This document shows, one piece after another, positions 56,307-64,000 of a DNA stretch of 64,000 nucleotides. A model generated the notes under the pieces. That model was not told the origin of the DNA and made no database searches. It worked only from the letters and a program-made list of their open reading frames with translations. The position numbers and the translations under genes were made by a program. Every line of letters begins with the position of its first letter. The first letter of the stretch is position 1. Source of the stretch: Phyllobacterium bourgognense (lineage in GTDB: Bacteria > Pseudomonadota > Alphaproteobacteria > Rhizobiales > Rhizobiaceae); contig NZ_QPJM01000003.1 in the NCBI RefSeq assembly GCF_003337575.1, positions 392,167 through 456,166 of the forward strand, given 5' to 3'.

Positions 56307-57295
56307 GGTTCGGCCCTTTCGTTGATATCCGCACAGACGATGCGCCGATGCTGTTCCATGTCGACATTGCGGCCGGAAAGAATGGCGACGACAGGTCCCT
56401 TGGCCTTGATTTTTCCCGCGAGCAGCGCACCGATGCCGACAGCCGCCGCGCCTTCGATGATTTCGCGCTCCTGCATGTAGGCGTGAGCCATGCCAGCAGC
56501 GATTTCATCCTCGGAGAGCAGGATCACATCATCGAGCAGGTCACGGACCATCGCGAAGGTGAAGTGGTTATCAATGCCGATCCCGCCGCCAAGCGAATCC
56601 GCCAGACTTTCACTTTCTTCGACAAGCACAGGCTTGCCAGCATCAAGGCTGGCACGCATGGCGGCGCCGCGGTCCATCGAAATACCGACGATCTTCGCGG
56701 CAGAACGTTTGGCCTTGACCGCCGCCGCAACGCCGGAGGCCAGACCGCCGCCTGATACCGGAACGAGTACGGTGTCGACGTCTGGAACGTCGTCAATGAT
56801 CTCGAGACCGAGTGTGCCTTGCCCGGCAATGATCGAAGCGTTGTCAAAAGGCGGCACCATGGTGAGGCCGCTCTCCCGTACAAGCCGGTCTACTTCCTCC
56901 TGCGCATCATCCTGCGATTTGCCAATGATGCGGATCTCGGCGCCAAGACGGCGAATCTCATCCACCTTGTTCTGCGGGACAAGTCGCGACATGCAAATGA
57001 TGGCGTGTACGTCTTCCAGATGAGCGGCATAGGCGAGGGCGCGGCCATGGTTTCCCGTGGATGCTGCGACCACGCCTCGTTGCTTTTCGGCTACGGAAAG
57101 CTGGCTCAAGGCATTGGTAGCACCGCGCAGCTTGAAACTGCCGGTAGTTTGGCGGTGTTCGAGCTTGAGAAAGACCGGCAGGCCTGTCATTTCCGATAAG
57201 GATACCGAGTTGGCAGTAGGTGTGCGCACCACCTTGCCCGCAAGCGCGTCGCACGCTTTCTCAATCTCGGCAATGGTCACCAGTTTGTCGGTCAT
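56294..57295 (-). CDS. eutB: Hydroxyectoine utilisation dehydratase EutB
   Basis: The 333-residue PLP enzyme resembles threonine dehydratase (serine racemase group) with the PLP lysine in TTGSFKLRGATNALSQL and the glycine loop VSGGGLASGVAAAVK. In this locus it is EutB, thought to act on 5-hydroxyectoine together with EutA and EutC. It begins three bases after the eutA stop and overlaps eutC, so the three are tightly coupled. Confidence 0.92.
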   Translation of the reverse strand: MTDKLVTIAEIEKACDALAGKVVRTPTANSVSLSEMTGLPVFLKLEHRQTTGSFKLRGATNALSQLSVAEKQRGVVAASTGNHGRALAYAAHLEDVHAIICMSRLVPQNKVDEIRRLGAEIRIIGKSQDDAQEEVDRLVRESGLTMVPPFDNASIIAGQGTLGLEIIDDVPDVDTVLVPVSGGGLASGVAAAVKAKRSAAKIVGISMDRGAAMRASLDAGKPVLVEESESLADSLGGGIGIDNHFTFAMVRDLLDDVILLSEDEIAAGMAHAYMQEREIIEGAAAVGIGALLAGKIKAKGPVVAILSGRNVDMEQHRRIVCADINERAEPCPS

Positions 57296-57298
57296 CGG

Positions 57299-58078
57299 TC
57301 ACCAACCGGCCATGGATTGAGTCATCAGACTGCCCCATTCCGGATGAGGCATAAGATCATCGCATATGCGTAGCGTTGCCCAGGCAGTTGCAAGATTGCT
57401 GCTGACAACAGGTTTTCCGATTGCCTGTTCGATGGCGAATGCAACGCCCGCCGCCCGCACTGCCGTACACGAAATGAACAGCGCGTCAGCATCGCTCGCC
57501 ATGGCTTCTTGAGCAGCGGAAATCAGCGATGGTGGACTGATCCGCGCCATCTCGCGATCATCGTCGAGACCAAAACAGGTGAAACTCGCAACGTCGAAAC
57601 CTTTGGCCGCAAAATAACTCGCCATGGGTGTGCTGGTTTCGATCGTGTAGGGCGTGAGAATGCTGATGCGTTTTGCATCGAGCGCCTGCAATCCGCGCAC
57701 GGCGGCCAGCGGCGGGGTTACAACCGGCACGCCGGGCTTGGCAAGGTTGATTGCGGCTTCGATCTCCTCGTCGCCGATCACGACAGAAGCCGAGGTACAG
57801 GAATAGCAAATCACATCGAGATCTTCGCCCGGCAGGATGAGGCTTGCGCCTTCGGTAAGCGAAGGCTGCATGCGCCGCAGATTGTCGGGCGTGGTCGGGT
57901 TCGCATAGGGAATGCGCGCGGTATAAAGACCGATGCGATCACTCGCCACCATGCGCTGAAAATCCGGTTCGGTCGTGTGATCCGTAGCAAGGATGACAAG
58001 CCCGACGCGTTTGCTGAGCGGGCGATCGTCAAAATCCAGTGCCATGGCGGTTTGGCGGATCGTAGGGAAGGCGTCCAT
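57299..58078 (-). CDS. eutA: Asp/Glu racemase-family protein EutA
   Basis: The 259-residue product fits the maleate isomerase/arylmalonate decarboxylase group: one catalytic Cys in ICYSCTSASVVIG and the other in LFISCTAVRAAG, about 110 residues later. In the ectoine locus it is EutA, with a proposed role in hydroxyectoine conversion. The ATG at 58078 has GAGGAG seven bases upstream; longer frames overlap ehuD. Confidence 0.9.
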   Translation of the reverse strand: MDAFPTIRQTAMALDFDDRPLSKRVGLVILATDHTTEPDFQRMVASDRIGLYTARIPYANPTTPDNLRRMQPSLTEGASLILPGEDLDVICYSCTSASVVIGDEEIEAAINLAKPGVPVVTPPLAAVRGLQALDAKRISILTPYTIETSTPMASYFAAKGFDVASFTCFGLDDDREMARISPPSLISAAQEAMASDADALFISCTAVRAAGVAFAIEQAIGKPVVSSNLATAWATLRICDDLMPHPEWGSLMTQSMAGW

Positions 58079-58089
58079 GATCATGCTCC

Positions 58090-58746
58090 TCAGTCGATCC
58101 TGCCATAACGGCGTTCCAGCCAACGCAGCCCGACGACGGAAATCAGGCTGATGACGAGGAAGAACGCTCCGACGAGCGTGATCGGCTCAATATAGCGGTA
58201 GTTGTAGTTGGCGATGCTGCGCGCCTGATTCATCAGTTCAAGTACCGTAATAGCAGACAGAAGGGGCGTTTCCTTAAACATGGCAATGAAGTAATTGGCG
58301 AGGGCAGGGATCATGGGCGGTAGCGCTTGTGGTAAGATGACCTGTGTCCAGGTCTGCCAAGCGTTGAGATTACATGCCTTGGCTGCTTCCCACTGTCCGC
58401 GCGCAACGTTATCGATGCCGGCGCGGTATACTTCGGCAGTATAAGTTCCGTAGTGCAGACCGAGACCGATTACGCCGGCCACGAGTGGAGAGAGTGTCAG
58501 TCCAAGATCCGGTAGCACGTAGAAGATGAAATAAAGCTGTACCAGCAGAGGTGTTCCGCGAATGAACTCCGCAACGAAGCCCATTGGCCTCGAAATCAGT
58601 TTGTTCTTTGATCGGCGAACGATAGCGATGGCAAGCCCAACAATCGCAGCCAGTATGTATCCAAGCACCGTCGCGAGGATGGTGATCTTCGCGCCCTCGA
58701 TGAGGGTCGGAAGAATTTGAATGACGAAAGCCCAATCCCATTCCAT
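58090..58746 (-). CDS. ehuD: Ectoine/hydroxyectoine ABC permease EhuD
   Basis: The 218-residue inner-membrane permease of the polar amino acid (HisMQ) family has about five spans and the coupling-helix motif EAAKACNLNAWQTWTQVILP facing the ATPase. It pairs with EhuC in the EhuABCD importer. AGGAGG precedes the ATG. It lies nine bases after ehuC and ends close to the eutA start. Confidence 0.93.
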   Translation of the reverse strand: MEWDWAFVIQILPTLIEGAKITILATVLGYILAAIVGLAIAIVRRSKNKLISRPMGFVAEFIRGTPLLVQLYFIFYVLPDLGLTLSPLVAGVIGLGLHYGTYTAEVYRAGIDNVARGQWEAAKACNLNAWQTWTQVILPQALPPMIPALANYFIAMFKETPLLSAITVLELMNQARSIANYNYRYIEPITLVGAFFLVISLISVVGLRWLERRYGRID

Positions 58747-58755
58747 CGCTGCCTC

Positions 58756-59415
58756 CTATGACCTGATGCCGTCAAGGCCGCGCGTCAGGTGACGCTCGAG
58801 GCCGCGAATGGCGAAGGAGATGACGCAGGCGATGGCAAAATAGAGAATGAGAATTGTCAGGAACGGAAACAGCGTGCTGCCCGTCTGCGCCCGTACCACT
58901 TGTGCCTGAAACGTCATGTCTGACAGAGAGATGAGGGAGACCACAGCCGACGCTTTCAGGAGTTCGATGGCATTGTTGCCGAACGTTGGGAGCATCAGCA
59001 CGAAAGCCTGCGGCAAGATCACGTTGCGAAGGCCCTGCCAACGATTGAAATTGAGCGCGGTGCAGGCCTCATATTGTTCCTTACCAATGGATTTGACAGC
59101 GCCGCGCACCACTTCAGCAGCATAAGCCCCGACGTTGAGGCCAAGCGCGAGGACACCGGCTTGCAAGGGCGTCAGCGTGAAGCCGAAGAGCGGTAGCACG
59201 AAATAGGCCCAGAACAGCTGAACGAAGATCGACGTGCCGCGAAAAAATTCGATATACGCGGTCGCGAGCCAGCGCACTGGCGCAAAGCGCGATAAACGCC
59301 CGAGACCCGCCAGGAATGCCATCACGAGCGCCAGCGCCGAACCCATCAGCGTCAGCTTGATGGTCACGACAGCACCGTCGAGAATGAGTTGCAGATAGCC
59401 GGCCCATTGGCCCAT
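58756..59415 (-). CDS. ehuC: Ectoine/hydroxyectoine ABC permease EhuC
   Basis: The 219-residue HisMQ-type permease has about five membrane spans and the motif YEACTALNFNRWQGLRNVILP for ATPase contact. It forms the membrane channel with EhuD. I chose the ATG at 59415 (MGQWAGYLQLI) with AAAGGTGG upstream; an in-frame ATG at 59448 adds 11 residues. Confidence 0.93.
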   Translation of the reverse strand: MGQWAGYLQLILDGAVVTIKLTLMGSALALVMAFLAGLGRLSRFAPVRWLATAYIEFFRGTSIFVQLFWAYFVLPLFGFTLTPLQAGVLALGLNVGAYAAEVVRGAVKSIGKEQYEACTALNFNRWQGLRNVILPQAFVLMLPTFGNNAIELLKASAVVSLISLSDMTFQAQVVRAQTGSTLFPFLTILILYFAIACVISFAIRGLERHLTRGLDGIRS

Positions 59416-59493
59416 CGCTACGCCACCTTTGCTGGAATTGCAGAACATGGGACCGCTTCGCTGTTAACGAAGCGGTCGAAGACTCGCGCGGAA

Positions 59494-60342
59494 CTACTTG
59501 GCTGCGCAGAGCTTTTCGCGGGTGGTGGACATCGCTGCCTTTGCCGAGAAACCATAGGGCTCGATGATCTTGGCGAATTCGCCCGACGTCTTCATCTCAG
59601 CGAGAACCTTGTCGAACTCGTCGCGAAGCGCCGTGTCACCCTTGCGGAATGCCGCCCCATCGCAATAGACCGGAGCGCCCTGCACGGGAGCGATAACTTC
59701 GAGATTCGGGTCATTGGCTTTCTTGACCAGATCATTGATCGACAAGACCGGCAGCGAATAGGTGTCGATACGGCCGTCTTGCAGCATTTTCAGGCCGCTC
59801 TGGCCATCCGGAACAACAATCACGCGCTCACGCGGTACACCGGCCTCGAGTGCAAGACGTTCTTCGGTGCCGCCGCCCGGTGCGCCAATGGTTGCCTTTT
59901 CATCCTTAGCGATATCGGCATAGCTCTTGAAGCCTTTTGGATTGCCCTTCTTCACCAGGAATGCTTCCGCATCACAAAGGATCGGCTCGGAATAGGCCAC
60001 GGCATTACAACGCTCCGGCTTCATGAAAAGACCGGCAGTGACGACATCATGACGTCCAGCCTGAAGGCCGGGGATCATTGCACCATACTCAGAGATAGAC
60101 GCCACGACGTCGTTGACGCCGAGCTTCTTGAACACTGCGCGAGCAACATCCGGGGCGGCGCCAGATACGGTGCCGTCTGCCTTGACGGCCGTGAATGGAG
60201 GTTCATTGGCGATGGCGATGCGGGCAAAGCCCTGCGCCTTCAGCTTGTCGAGTGCTTCGTCCGCCTTGGCAGGCAAGGACGACACGAGGGCCGAAAGTGC
60301 CACCGCTCCAAGCAATGCGTTGATGATTGATAGTTTGGTCAT
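59494..60342 (-). CDS. ehuB: Ectoine/hydroxyectoine-binding protein EhuB
   Basis: The 282-residue periplasmic binding protein has a signal peptide (MTKLSIINALLGAVALSALV, cleavage near AKA-DEA). Residues that line the pocket in the S. meliloti EhuB structure, as I recall it (Glu and Phe in NEPPF, Tyr in SEYG, Phe and Arg in GLFMKPER), are present. It captures ectoine and hydroxyectoine for EhuACD. The ATG at 60342 is 53 bases after ehuA and has AGGAGC upstream. Confidence 0.93.
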   Translation of the reverse strand: MTKLSIINALLGAVALSALVSSLPAKADEALDKLKAQGFARIAIANEPPFTAVKADGTVSGAAPDVARAVFKKLGVNDVVASISEYGAMIPGLQAGRHDVVTAGLFMKPERCNAVAYSEPILCDAEAFLVKKGNPKGFKSYADIAKDEKATIGAPGGGTEERLALEAGVPRERVIVVPDGQSGLKMLQDGRIDTYSLPVLSINDLVKKANDPNLEVIAPVQGAPVYCDGAAFRKGDTALRDEFDKVLAEMKTSGEFAKIIEPYGFSAKAAMSTTREKLCAAK

Positions 60343-60395
60343 GTTCCCAGCTCCTTTGGTTTTTCTTGTGTTGCTAATCGTCGGGGTTCCCGTCT

Positions 60396-61193
60396 TCAGA
60401 CGCGGTGACCGGCGGCGATGATCTTCTTCAGGAAGGCCTGCGTCCTTTCCTGTTTGGGATGGCGGAAGATTTCGTCGGGTTTGCCGTCCTCGACAATTCG
60501 CCCGCGATCGAAAAACAAAACGCGATCGGCGAAGTCGTGGGCAAAGCCCATTTCGTGGGTCACCAGAAGCATCGTCATGTCGGTTTCCCGGCAAAGCTTC
60601 CAGAGAACATTCAGCACCTCCTCGACCAATTCAGGATCGAGTGCGGAGGTGACCTCATCGAAGAGCATGATTTTCGGCTTGAGTGCGAGCGCGCGAGCAA
60701 TGGCGACACGCTGCTTCTGGCCACCGGACAATTGCGAGGGCATGGATTTTGCCTTGTCGGCGAGCCCGACCATATCAAGCAATTCCATGGCGTGGTGTTC
60801 GGCATCCTTGCGAGACGCACCTTTTGTCAGCATCGGCGCGAGCGTGACATTGTCGAGGACACATTTGTGCGGGAAGAGATTGAACAGCTGAAAGACCATG
60901 CCAATCTTTTCGCGCATCTTGTGCAGATGAGCATCGTCGGCTGGCTGCAACTTGCCGTTGCGCTTCATCTGATAGAGACTGTCGCCATCGACGAGGATCT
61001 CACCGCTGTCGATGCCTTCCAGCGTCATGAGAATGCGCAGGATCGTCGTCTTGCCGGACCCGGATGGGCCGATCAAAGCAAGCTTTTCGCGCGGCGCAAC
61101 GCTAAACGACAGGTCGTTCAGGACTTTGAACGCGCCGAAGCTCTTGTTGATGCCGTTGATCTCGATGATCGGCGCGGTATTCGTTGGGGGCAT
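60396..61193 (-). CDS. ehuA: Ectoine/hydroxyectoine ABC transporter ATPase EhuA
   Basis: The 265-residue ATPase has Walker A GPSGSGKTTI, signature LSGGQKQRVAIARAL and Walker B IMLFDEVTSALDPE. It powers uptake through EhuC and EhuD and is the first structural gene of the operon. AAGGAG lies six bases before the ATG. The 125-base region upstream, between it and enuR, has two direct CATGATTT repeats that may be regulator sites. Confidence 0.95.
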   Translation of the reverse strand: MPPTNTAPIIEINGINKSFGAFKVLNDLSFSVAPREKLALIGPSGSGKTTILRILMTLEGIDSGEILVDGDSLYQMKRNGKLQPADDAHLHKMREKIGMVFQLFNLFPHKCVLDNVTLAPMLTKGASRKDAEHHAMELLDMVGLADKAKSMPSQLSGGQKQRVAIARALALKPKIMLFDEVTSALDPELVEEVLNVLWKLCRETDMTMLLVTHEMGFAHDFADRVLFFDRGRIVEDGKPDEIFRHPKQERTQAFLKKIIAAGHRV

Positions 61194-61248
61194 GCATGTC
61201 TCCTTCTGGTTGAGACAGCCTCATGCCTCTAACGATGGGAGACTTATG

Positions 61249-61279
61249 AAATCATGTCAATTATAAAAATTAAATCATG
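61249..61279 (-). promoter_or_regulatory. Direct repeats upstream of ehuA
   Basis: CATGATTT occurs twice in the same orientation on the - strand (61249-61256 and 61272-61279), 23 bases apart, roughly two helical turns. A third copy lies at 62702-62709 on the + strand in the enuR-asnC gap. MocR regulators often bind direct repeats, so these are candidate EnuR sites; AsnC is an alternative. Confidence 0.45.
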
Positions 61280-61318
61280 ACAATATAGATGATCGTGCTG
61301 AATTTTGAGGCGAGGCGA

Positions 61319-62704
61319 TTAAATCGCGAGCAACAGGTGTTCGAGATCACCACGTAGCAAATTGGCCACGACCGCGAGGCCGGAACGCAATTCCGCTTCT
61401 GTCGTCGAGCCGAGAGAAATGCGCACCGCCGGATGCCAGGGATGGTTTGATATGCGAAACGAAGCGCCCGTGGCGATTGCCACACCTTGCAGTCTTGCGT
61501 GGGCGACGAAGGCCTCCTCGGTTCGTTCCCCCGTCAGCGGTAACCAGATGTGAAGACTTTGCGGATGCGACAGAAACGGAATGCCGGACAGGACTTCCGA
61601 TGCTGTGGCGTGCCTTGTGCGAAGCGCTTCGCGTTGCCAATTCACCAATTCGAGGGCCGTACCGTCCGAAACCCACCGCGTTGCGATCTCGGCAACGAGC
61701 GGCGTTGCCATCCAGTTCGATACAAGATGACGATTGGCGACGGCAGCGACGTAACGGTCCGGCGCGACGAGATAGCCGATGCGTAATCCTGGAACGACGA
61801 TTTTTGTGAAGCTGGTGAAATAAAGTGTCCGCTCCGGCGCCAGCGCTGCAATCGGTGGTGGGCGATTCTCGACCAGTGGACCCAGTATATCGCTTTCGAT
61901 GATCGCTATATCATGCTGGCGTGCAACCTCGACAATGGCGGCGCGCCGCTCGATACCCATCAGAGTTGCAGTAGGATTGATCACGGATGGCTGCACGAAA
62001 ACCGCGCGAATACCGCTGTCGCGGCAGCAAGCGTCCAGTGCCTCCGGAATAATCCCCTGATCGTCGATCGCCAAACCCTCCAGCGTCAGACCGAGATAGG
62101 AAGCGAGTGGCGTCAGTGTGTGATGGCCGATGCCTTCGGTCGCGACCTTCGAGCCGGGCGGTGCAGCGCTCATCAGCGCCACGCTCATGGCGGCAGTCGC
62201 GCCGTTGGTCAGGCTGATATTCGAAGCCGGAACATCAAGTCCGCAGGTGCGCAGCCATTCCACCGCAACGGCGCGATGGCGTGGAAACACCACATTCGGA
62301 CGGAAGGATAGCGCCGAACTTGCAGGCAGGTTCTCGGCAAGCCAGCCAAGCGCCTTTTTCATGCGATCTAGGTGCATGGGCTCGCAGATCGGTTTTAGAA
62401 TCGAGAGATCAATGACTTCGCCGAGCCGTTCCGGCAGATAGGGCGGATCCGGCTCGCGGCGCAGCGATCGCACGAACGTACCGCGTCCCGTTTCACCGGA
62501 AATAAGATTGCGCCGGATCAATTCTTCATAGGCACGGCTCACGGTTTGCACCGAGAGATGCAGATCGTCAGCCATTTGCCGGTGGGTTTGCAGGCGTGCG
62601 CCGCTCTCGAGTTTGCCATCGGCGATGGCACGTGCAATCTGTTCGGCCAGCGAGAGGTAGGCCGGACGGCGGAGGGTTGTCGGATCGGGGCGCCAAAATG
62701 TCAT
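61319..62704 (-). CDS. enuR: MocR/GntR-type regulator of ectoine catabolism
   Basis: The 461-residue protein has an N-terminal GntR winged helix (LSLAEQIARAIADGKLESGA, then DLHLSVQTVSRAYEEL) joined to a fold-type I aminotransferase domain with the PLP lysine in YFTSFTKIVVPGLRIGYL. EnuR in related bacteria represses ectoine genes and responds to catabolic intermediates bound at PLP. It lies upstream of ehuA on the same strand and divergent from the asnC-type gene. Confidence 0.92.
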   Translation of the reverse strand: MTFWRPDPTTLRRPAYLSLAEQIARAIADGKLESGARLQTHRQMADDLHLSVQTVSRAYEELIRRNLISGETGRGTFVRSLRREPDPPYLPERLGEVIDLSILKPICEPMHLDRMKKALGWLAENLPASSALSFRPNVVFPRHRAVAVEWLRTCGLDVPASNISLTNGATAAMSVALMSAAPPGSKVATEGIGHHTLTPLASYLGLTLEGLAIDDQGIIPEALDACCRDSGIRAVFVQPSVINPTATLMGIERRAAIVEVARQHDIAIIESDILGPLVENRPPPIAALAPERTLYFTSFTKIVVPGLRIGYLVAPDRYVAAVANRHLVSNWMATPLVAEIATRWVSDGTALELVNWQREALRTRHATASEVLSGIPFLSHPQSLHIWLPLTGERTEEAFVAHARLQGVAIATGASFRISNHPWHPAVRISLGSTTEAELRSGLAVVANLLRGDLEHLLLAI

Positions 62705-62757
62705 GATTTATAAGTGATCCAAGTCAGTGCAATTGACAATCGAAAAATCACAACGTC
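62702..62757. promoter_or_regulatory. enuR-asnC divergent region
   Basis: The short gap holds CATGATTTATAAGT (from 62702), which matches the CATGATTTCATAAGT upstream of ehuA with one gap, plus CAATTG (62730-62735) and TTGACA (62733-62738). Promoters for both genes must lie here, so a regulator bound to it could control both. No convincing -10 was seen. Confidence 0.4.
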
Positions 62758-62790
62758 ATGGTTATTGGATTAATTTTAAACAGGCGGGAC

Positions 62791-63285
62791 ATGACACCAT
62801 TCAAGCTTGATCCGATCGATATTCGCATTCTTGACGAGATCCAGCGCGAGGGCCGGATCACCAAACTTGCCCTGGCCGAACGCGTCGGCATATCGCCAAC
62901 GCCGTGCTGGACGCGTCTGCGCCGGCTGGAGAAAGCCGGAATTATCACCGGTTATCATGCTCGTATTGCTCTGCGGCTGGTGACGCCGGTAACAACCGTT
63001 CTGATGGAAGTGACCCTTGGAGCGCATCGTCAGGCGGATTTCGACCGGTTCGAACGGGCCATCAAGATCATACCGGAGGTTGTAGCGTGCTGGTCAGTCG
63101 GCGGCGGCGTGGACTATGTGTTGAAGGTCATGGCGCGGGATATCGATGCCTATCAGCGTCTGGTGGATGGGCTCTTGCAGCGCGAAATCGGGATAGACCG
63201 CTATTTCACCTATATCGTCACCAAGACGGTCAAGGATGACGTTATTCTGCCGGTCGCCGACCTCGTGACGGCAACTGACCCCTAG
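62791..63285 (+). CDS. asnC: AsnC/Lrp-family regulator of ectoine locus
   Basis: The 164-residue product has an N-terminal helix-turn-helix (LDPIDIRILDEIQREGRITK, then LAERVGISPTPCWTRLRRLE) and a C-terminal RAM/ligand domain (MEVTLGAHRQADFDRFERAI). AsnC-type proteins are regular partners of EnuR in ectoine catabolism clusters, where they activate the genes in response to pathway intermediates. The ATG at 62791 after CAGGCGGGAC is preferred over a start at 62758. Confidence 0.9.
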   Translation: MTPFKLDPIDIRILDEIQREGRITKLALAERVGISPTPCWTRLRRLEKAGIITGYHARIALRLVTPVTTVLMEVTLGAHRQADFDRFERAIKIIPEVVACWSVGGGVDYVLKVMARDIDAYQRLVDGLLQREIGIDRYFTYIVTKTVKDDVILPVADLVTATDP

Positions 63286-63420
63286 GTCCTGACCCCAGTT
63301 AGTCAATCTCTCTTCATTTCTGTCCTGATGCAGACAATCTCTCCTGGATAGCAACGGGAAACAGCCTCTCTCTCTTCATCTTCATGCGAGTCTTGTACCG
63401 AACATTTTCGGGAGAACCGC

Positions 63421-64000
63421 ATGTCCGCCCATTTCGCACGACCAGACCGCCATCCGGCCCTCGATGGCCTGCGTGATCGCCGCATGCTGCGCGAGTTGGC
63501 CTATGTCGACGGCCATTGGACGGCCGGCGACGCAGGTCAGACGTTCGAGGTCAGCGACCCGGCGTCCGGCGCCAAAATCGGTTGGGTTTCGAAACTCAAT
63601 GCTGATCAAACGACAATTGCGATCGACGCCGCGGCGAAGGCATTCCCAGCGTGGCGGGATCTCTTGCCGCAAGAGCGCACATCCAAGCTGCGCCGCTGGT
63701 ATGAACTCATTCTCGAAGCCAAGGATGATCTGGCCTTGATCATGACGCTGGAGCAGGGCAAGCCGCTGGCTGAATCCCGCGGTGAGATCGACTATGCTGC
63801 ATCGTTTATCGAATGGTATGCGGAAGAATCCAAACGGCTCAATGCCGAGGGCGTTACCAGTCATCTGCCGCATGCCGAAATGATTGTCCGTCGCGAAGCC
63901 TTGGGTGTTGTCGGTGTGGTAACACCGTGGAACTTTCCATCGGCGATGCTGACGAGAAAAGCTGCAGCGGCGTTGGCGGCCGGTTGCACGATCGTTGCGC
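63421..64000 (+). CDS. NAD(P)-dependent semialdehyde dehydrogenase, 5' part
   Basis: The first 193 codons are in the window; the gene runs past the right edge. It begins with MSAHFARPDRHPALDGLRDR, then YVDGHWTAGDAGQTFEVSDP and the conserved VGVVTPWNFPSAMLTRK of the aldehyde dehydrogenase family, most like succinate semialdehyde dehydrogenase (GabD). In ectoine clusters a GabD-like enzyme (Ssd/DoeC) oxidises aspartate semialdehyde to aspartate, which fits here. GGGAGAAC precedes the ATG. The catalytic cysteine lies outside the window. Confidence 0.9.
   Translation, partial: MSAHFARPDRHPALDGLRDRRMLRELAYVDGHWTAGDAGQTFEVSDPASGAKIGWVSKLNADQTTIAIDAAAKAFPAWRDLLPQERTSKLRRWYELILEAKDDLALIMTLEQGKPLAESRGEIDYAASFIEWYAEESKRLNAEGVTSHLPHAEMIVRREALGVVGVVTPWNFPSAMLTRKAAAALAAGCTIVA

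Overview
The window reads as chromosomal DNA from an alphaproteobacterium of the order Hyphomicrobiales (Rhizobiales), closest in style to Phyllobacteriaceae/Brucellaceae. The basis is a mixture of sequence and family knowledge: an NdvA/ChvA-type cyclic beta-1,2-glucan exporter, an alphaproteobacterial SOS box (GAAC-N7-GAAC) in front of uvrA/ssb, an ATP12-type F1 assembly chaperone, a glnB-glnA pair, a gyrA-coaD-ppi-ppi-queA-tgt block, and an ehuABCD-eutABC-doeA-doeB hydroxyectoine/ectoine cluster in the order known from Sinorhizobium meliloti. Genus cannot be fixed from the sequence alone. No rRNA, tRNA, CRISPR array, insertion sequence or prophage was seen.

Region 1 (1-15.3 kb) is the ribosomal protein supercluster: the 3' end of tuf, then S10-L3-L4-L23-L2-S19-L22-S3-L16-L29-S17, L14-L24-L5-S14-S8-L6-L18-S5-L30-L15-secY-adk, and S13-S11-rpoA-L17, all on the + strand and closed by a Rho-independent terminator. 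Most joints are tight or overlapping, but several are expanded to 120-360 bases and nearly every expanded joint holds one or more strong inverted repeats. Two of these (before rpsE and before secY) share sequence and fold with compensatory base changes; another (rpsQ-rplN) can form two mutually exclusive pairings.

Region 2 (15.3-25.2 kb) holds an ArsR regulator with a VOC protein, a LysE exporter with an AraC regulator, a DegP-type periplasmic protease, rarA, a small acidic unknown protein, the cyclic glucan exporter ndvA, the fluoride channel crcB, an RluC pseudouridine synthase and the ATP12 chaperone.

Region 3 (25.2-44.3 kb) is core metabolism and DNA maintenance: glnBA with a -24/-12 (sigma-54) promoter, a DUF72 protein, uvrA divergent from ssb around an SOS box, a YqaA membrane protein, a hexapeptide acetyltransferase, a divergent DUF2000/AraC pair, a type II NADH dehydrogenase, marC, gyrA, and the coaD-ppi-ppi-queA-tgt operon. 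A 46-residue single-span membrane protein gene lies antisense just after gyrA. The tgt product has lost three of the four zinc ligands of the family.

Region 4 (44.3-53.1 kb) is envelope and stress related: a TetR repressor divergent from an RND efflux adaptor/pump pair with a perfect 16-bp palindrome between them, a GlsB/YeaQ small membrane protein, two small exported proteins, and an OmpR/EnvZ-like two-component system. The RND adaptor has three related N-terminal hydrophobic repeats instead of one anchor.

Region 5 (53.1-64 kb) is the ectoine/hydroxyectoine import and catabolism locus. EhuABCD imports the compatible solutes, EutABC are thought to convert 5-hydroxyectoine to ectoine, DoeA opens the ectoine ring and DoeB deacetylates the product to diaminobutyrate; EnuR (MocR type) and an AsnC/Lrp protein are the regulators, and an aldehyde dehydrogenase cut by the window edge probably finishes the route toward aspartate.
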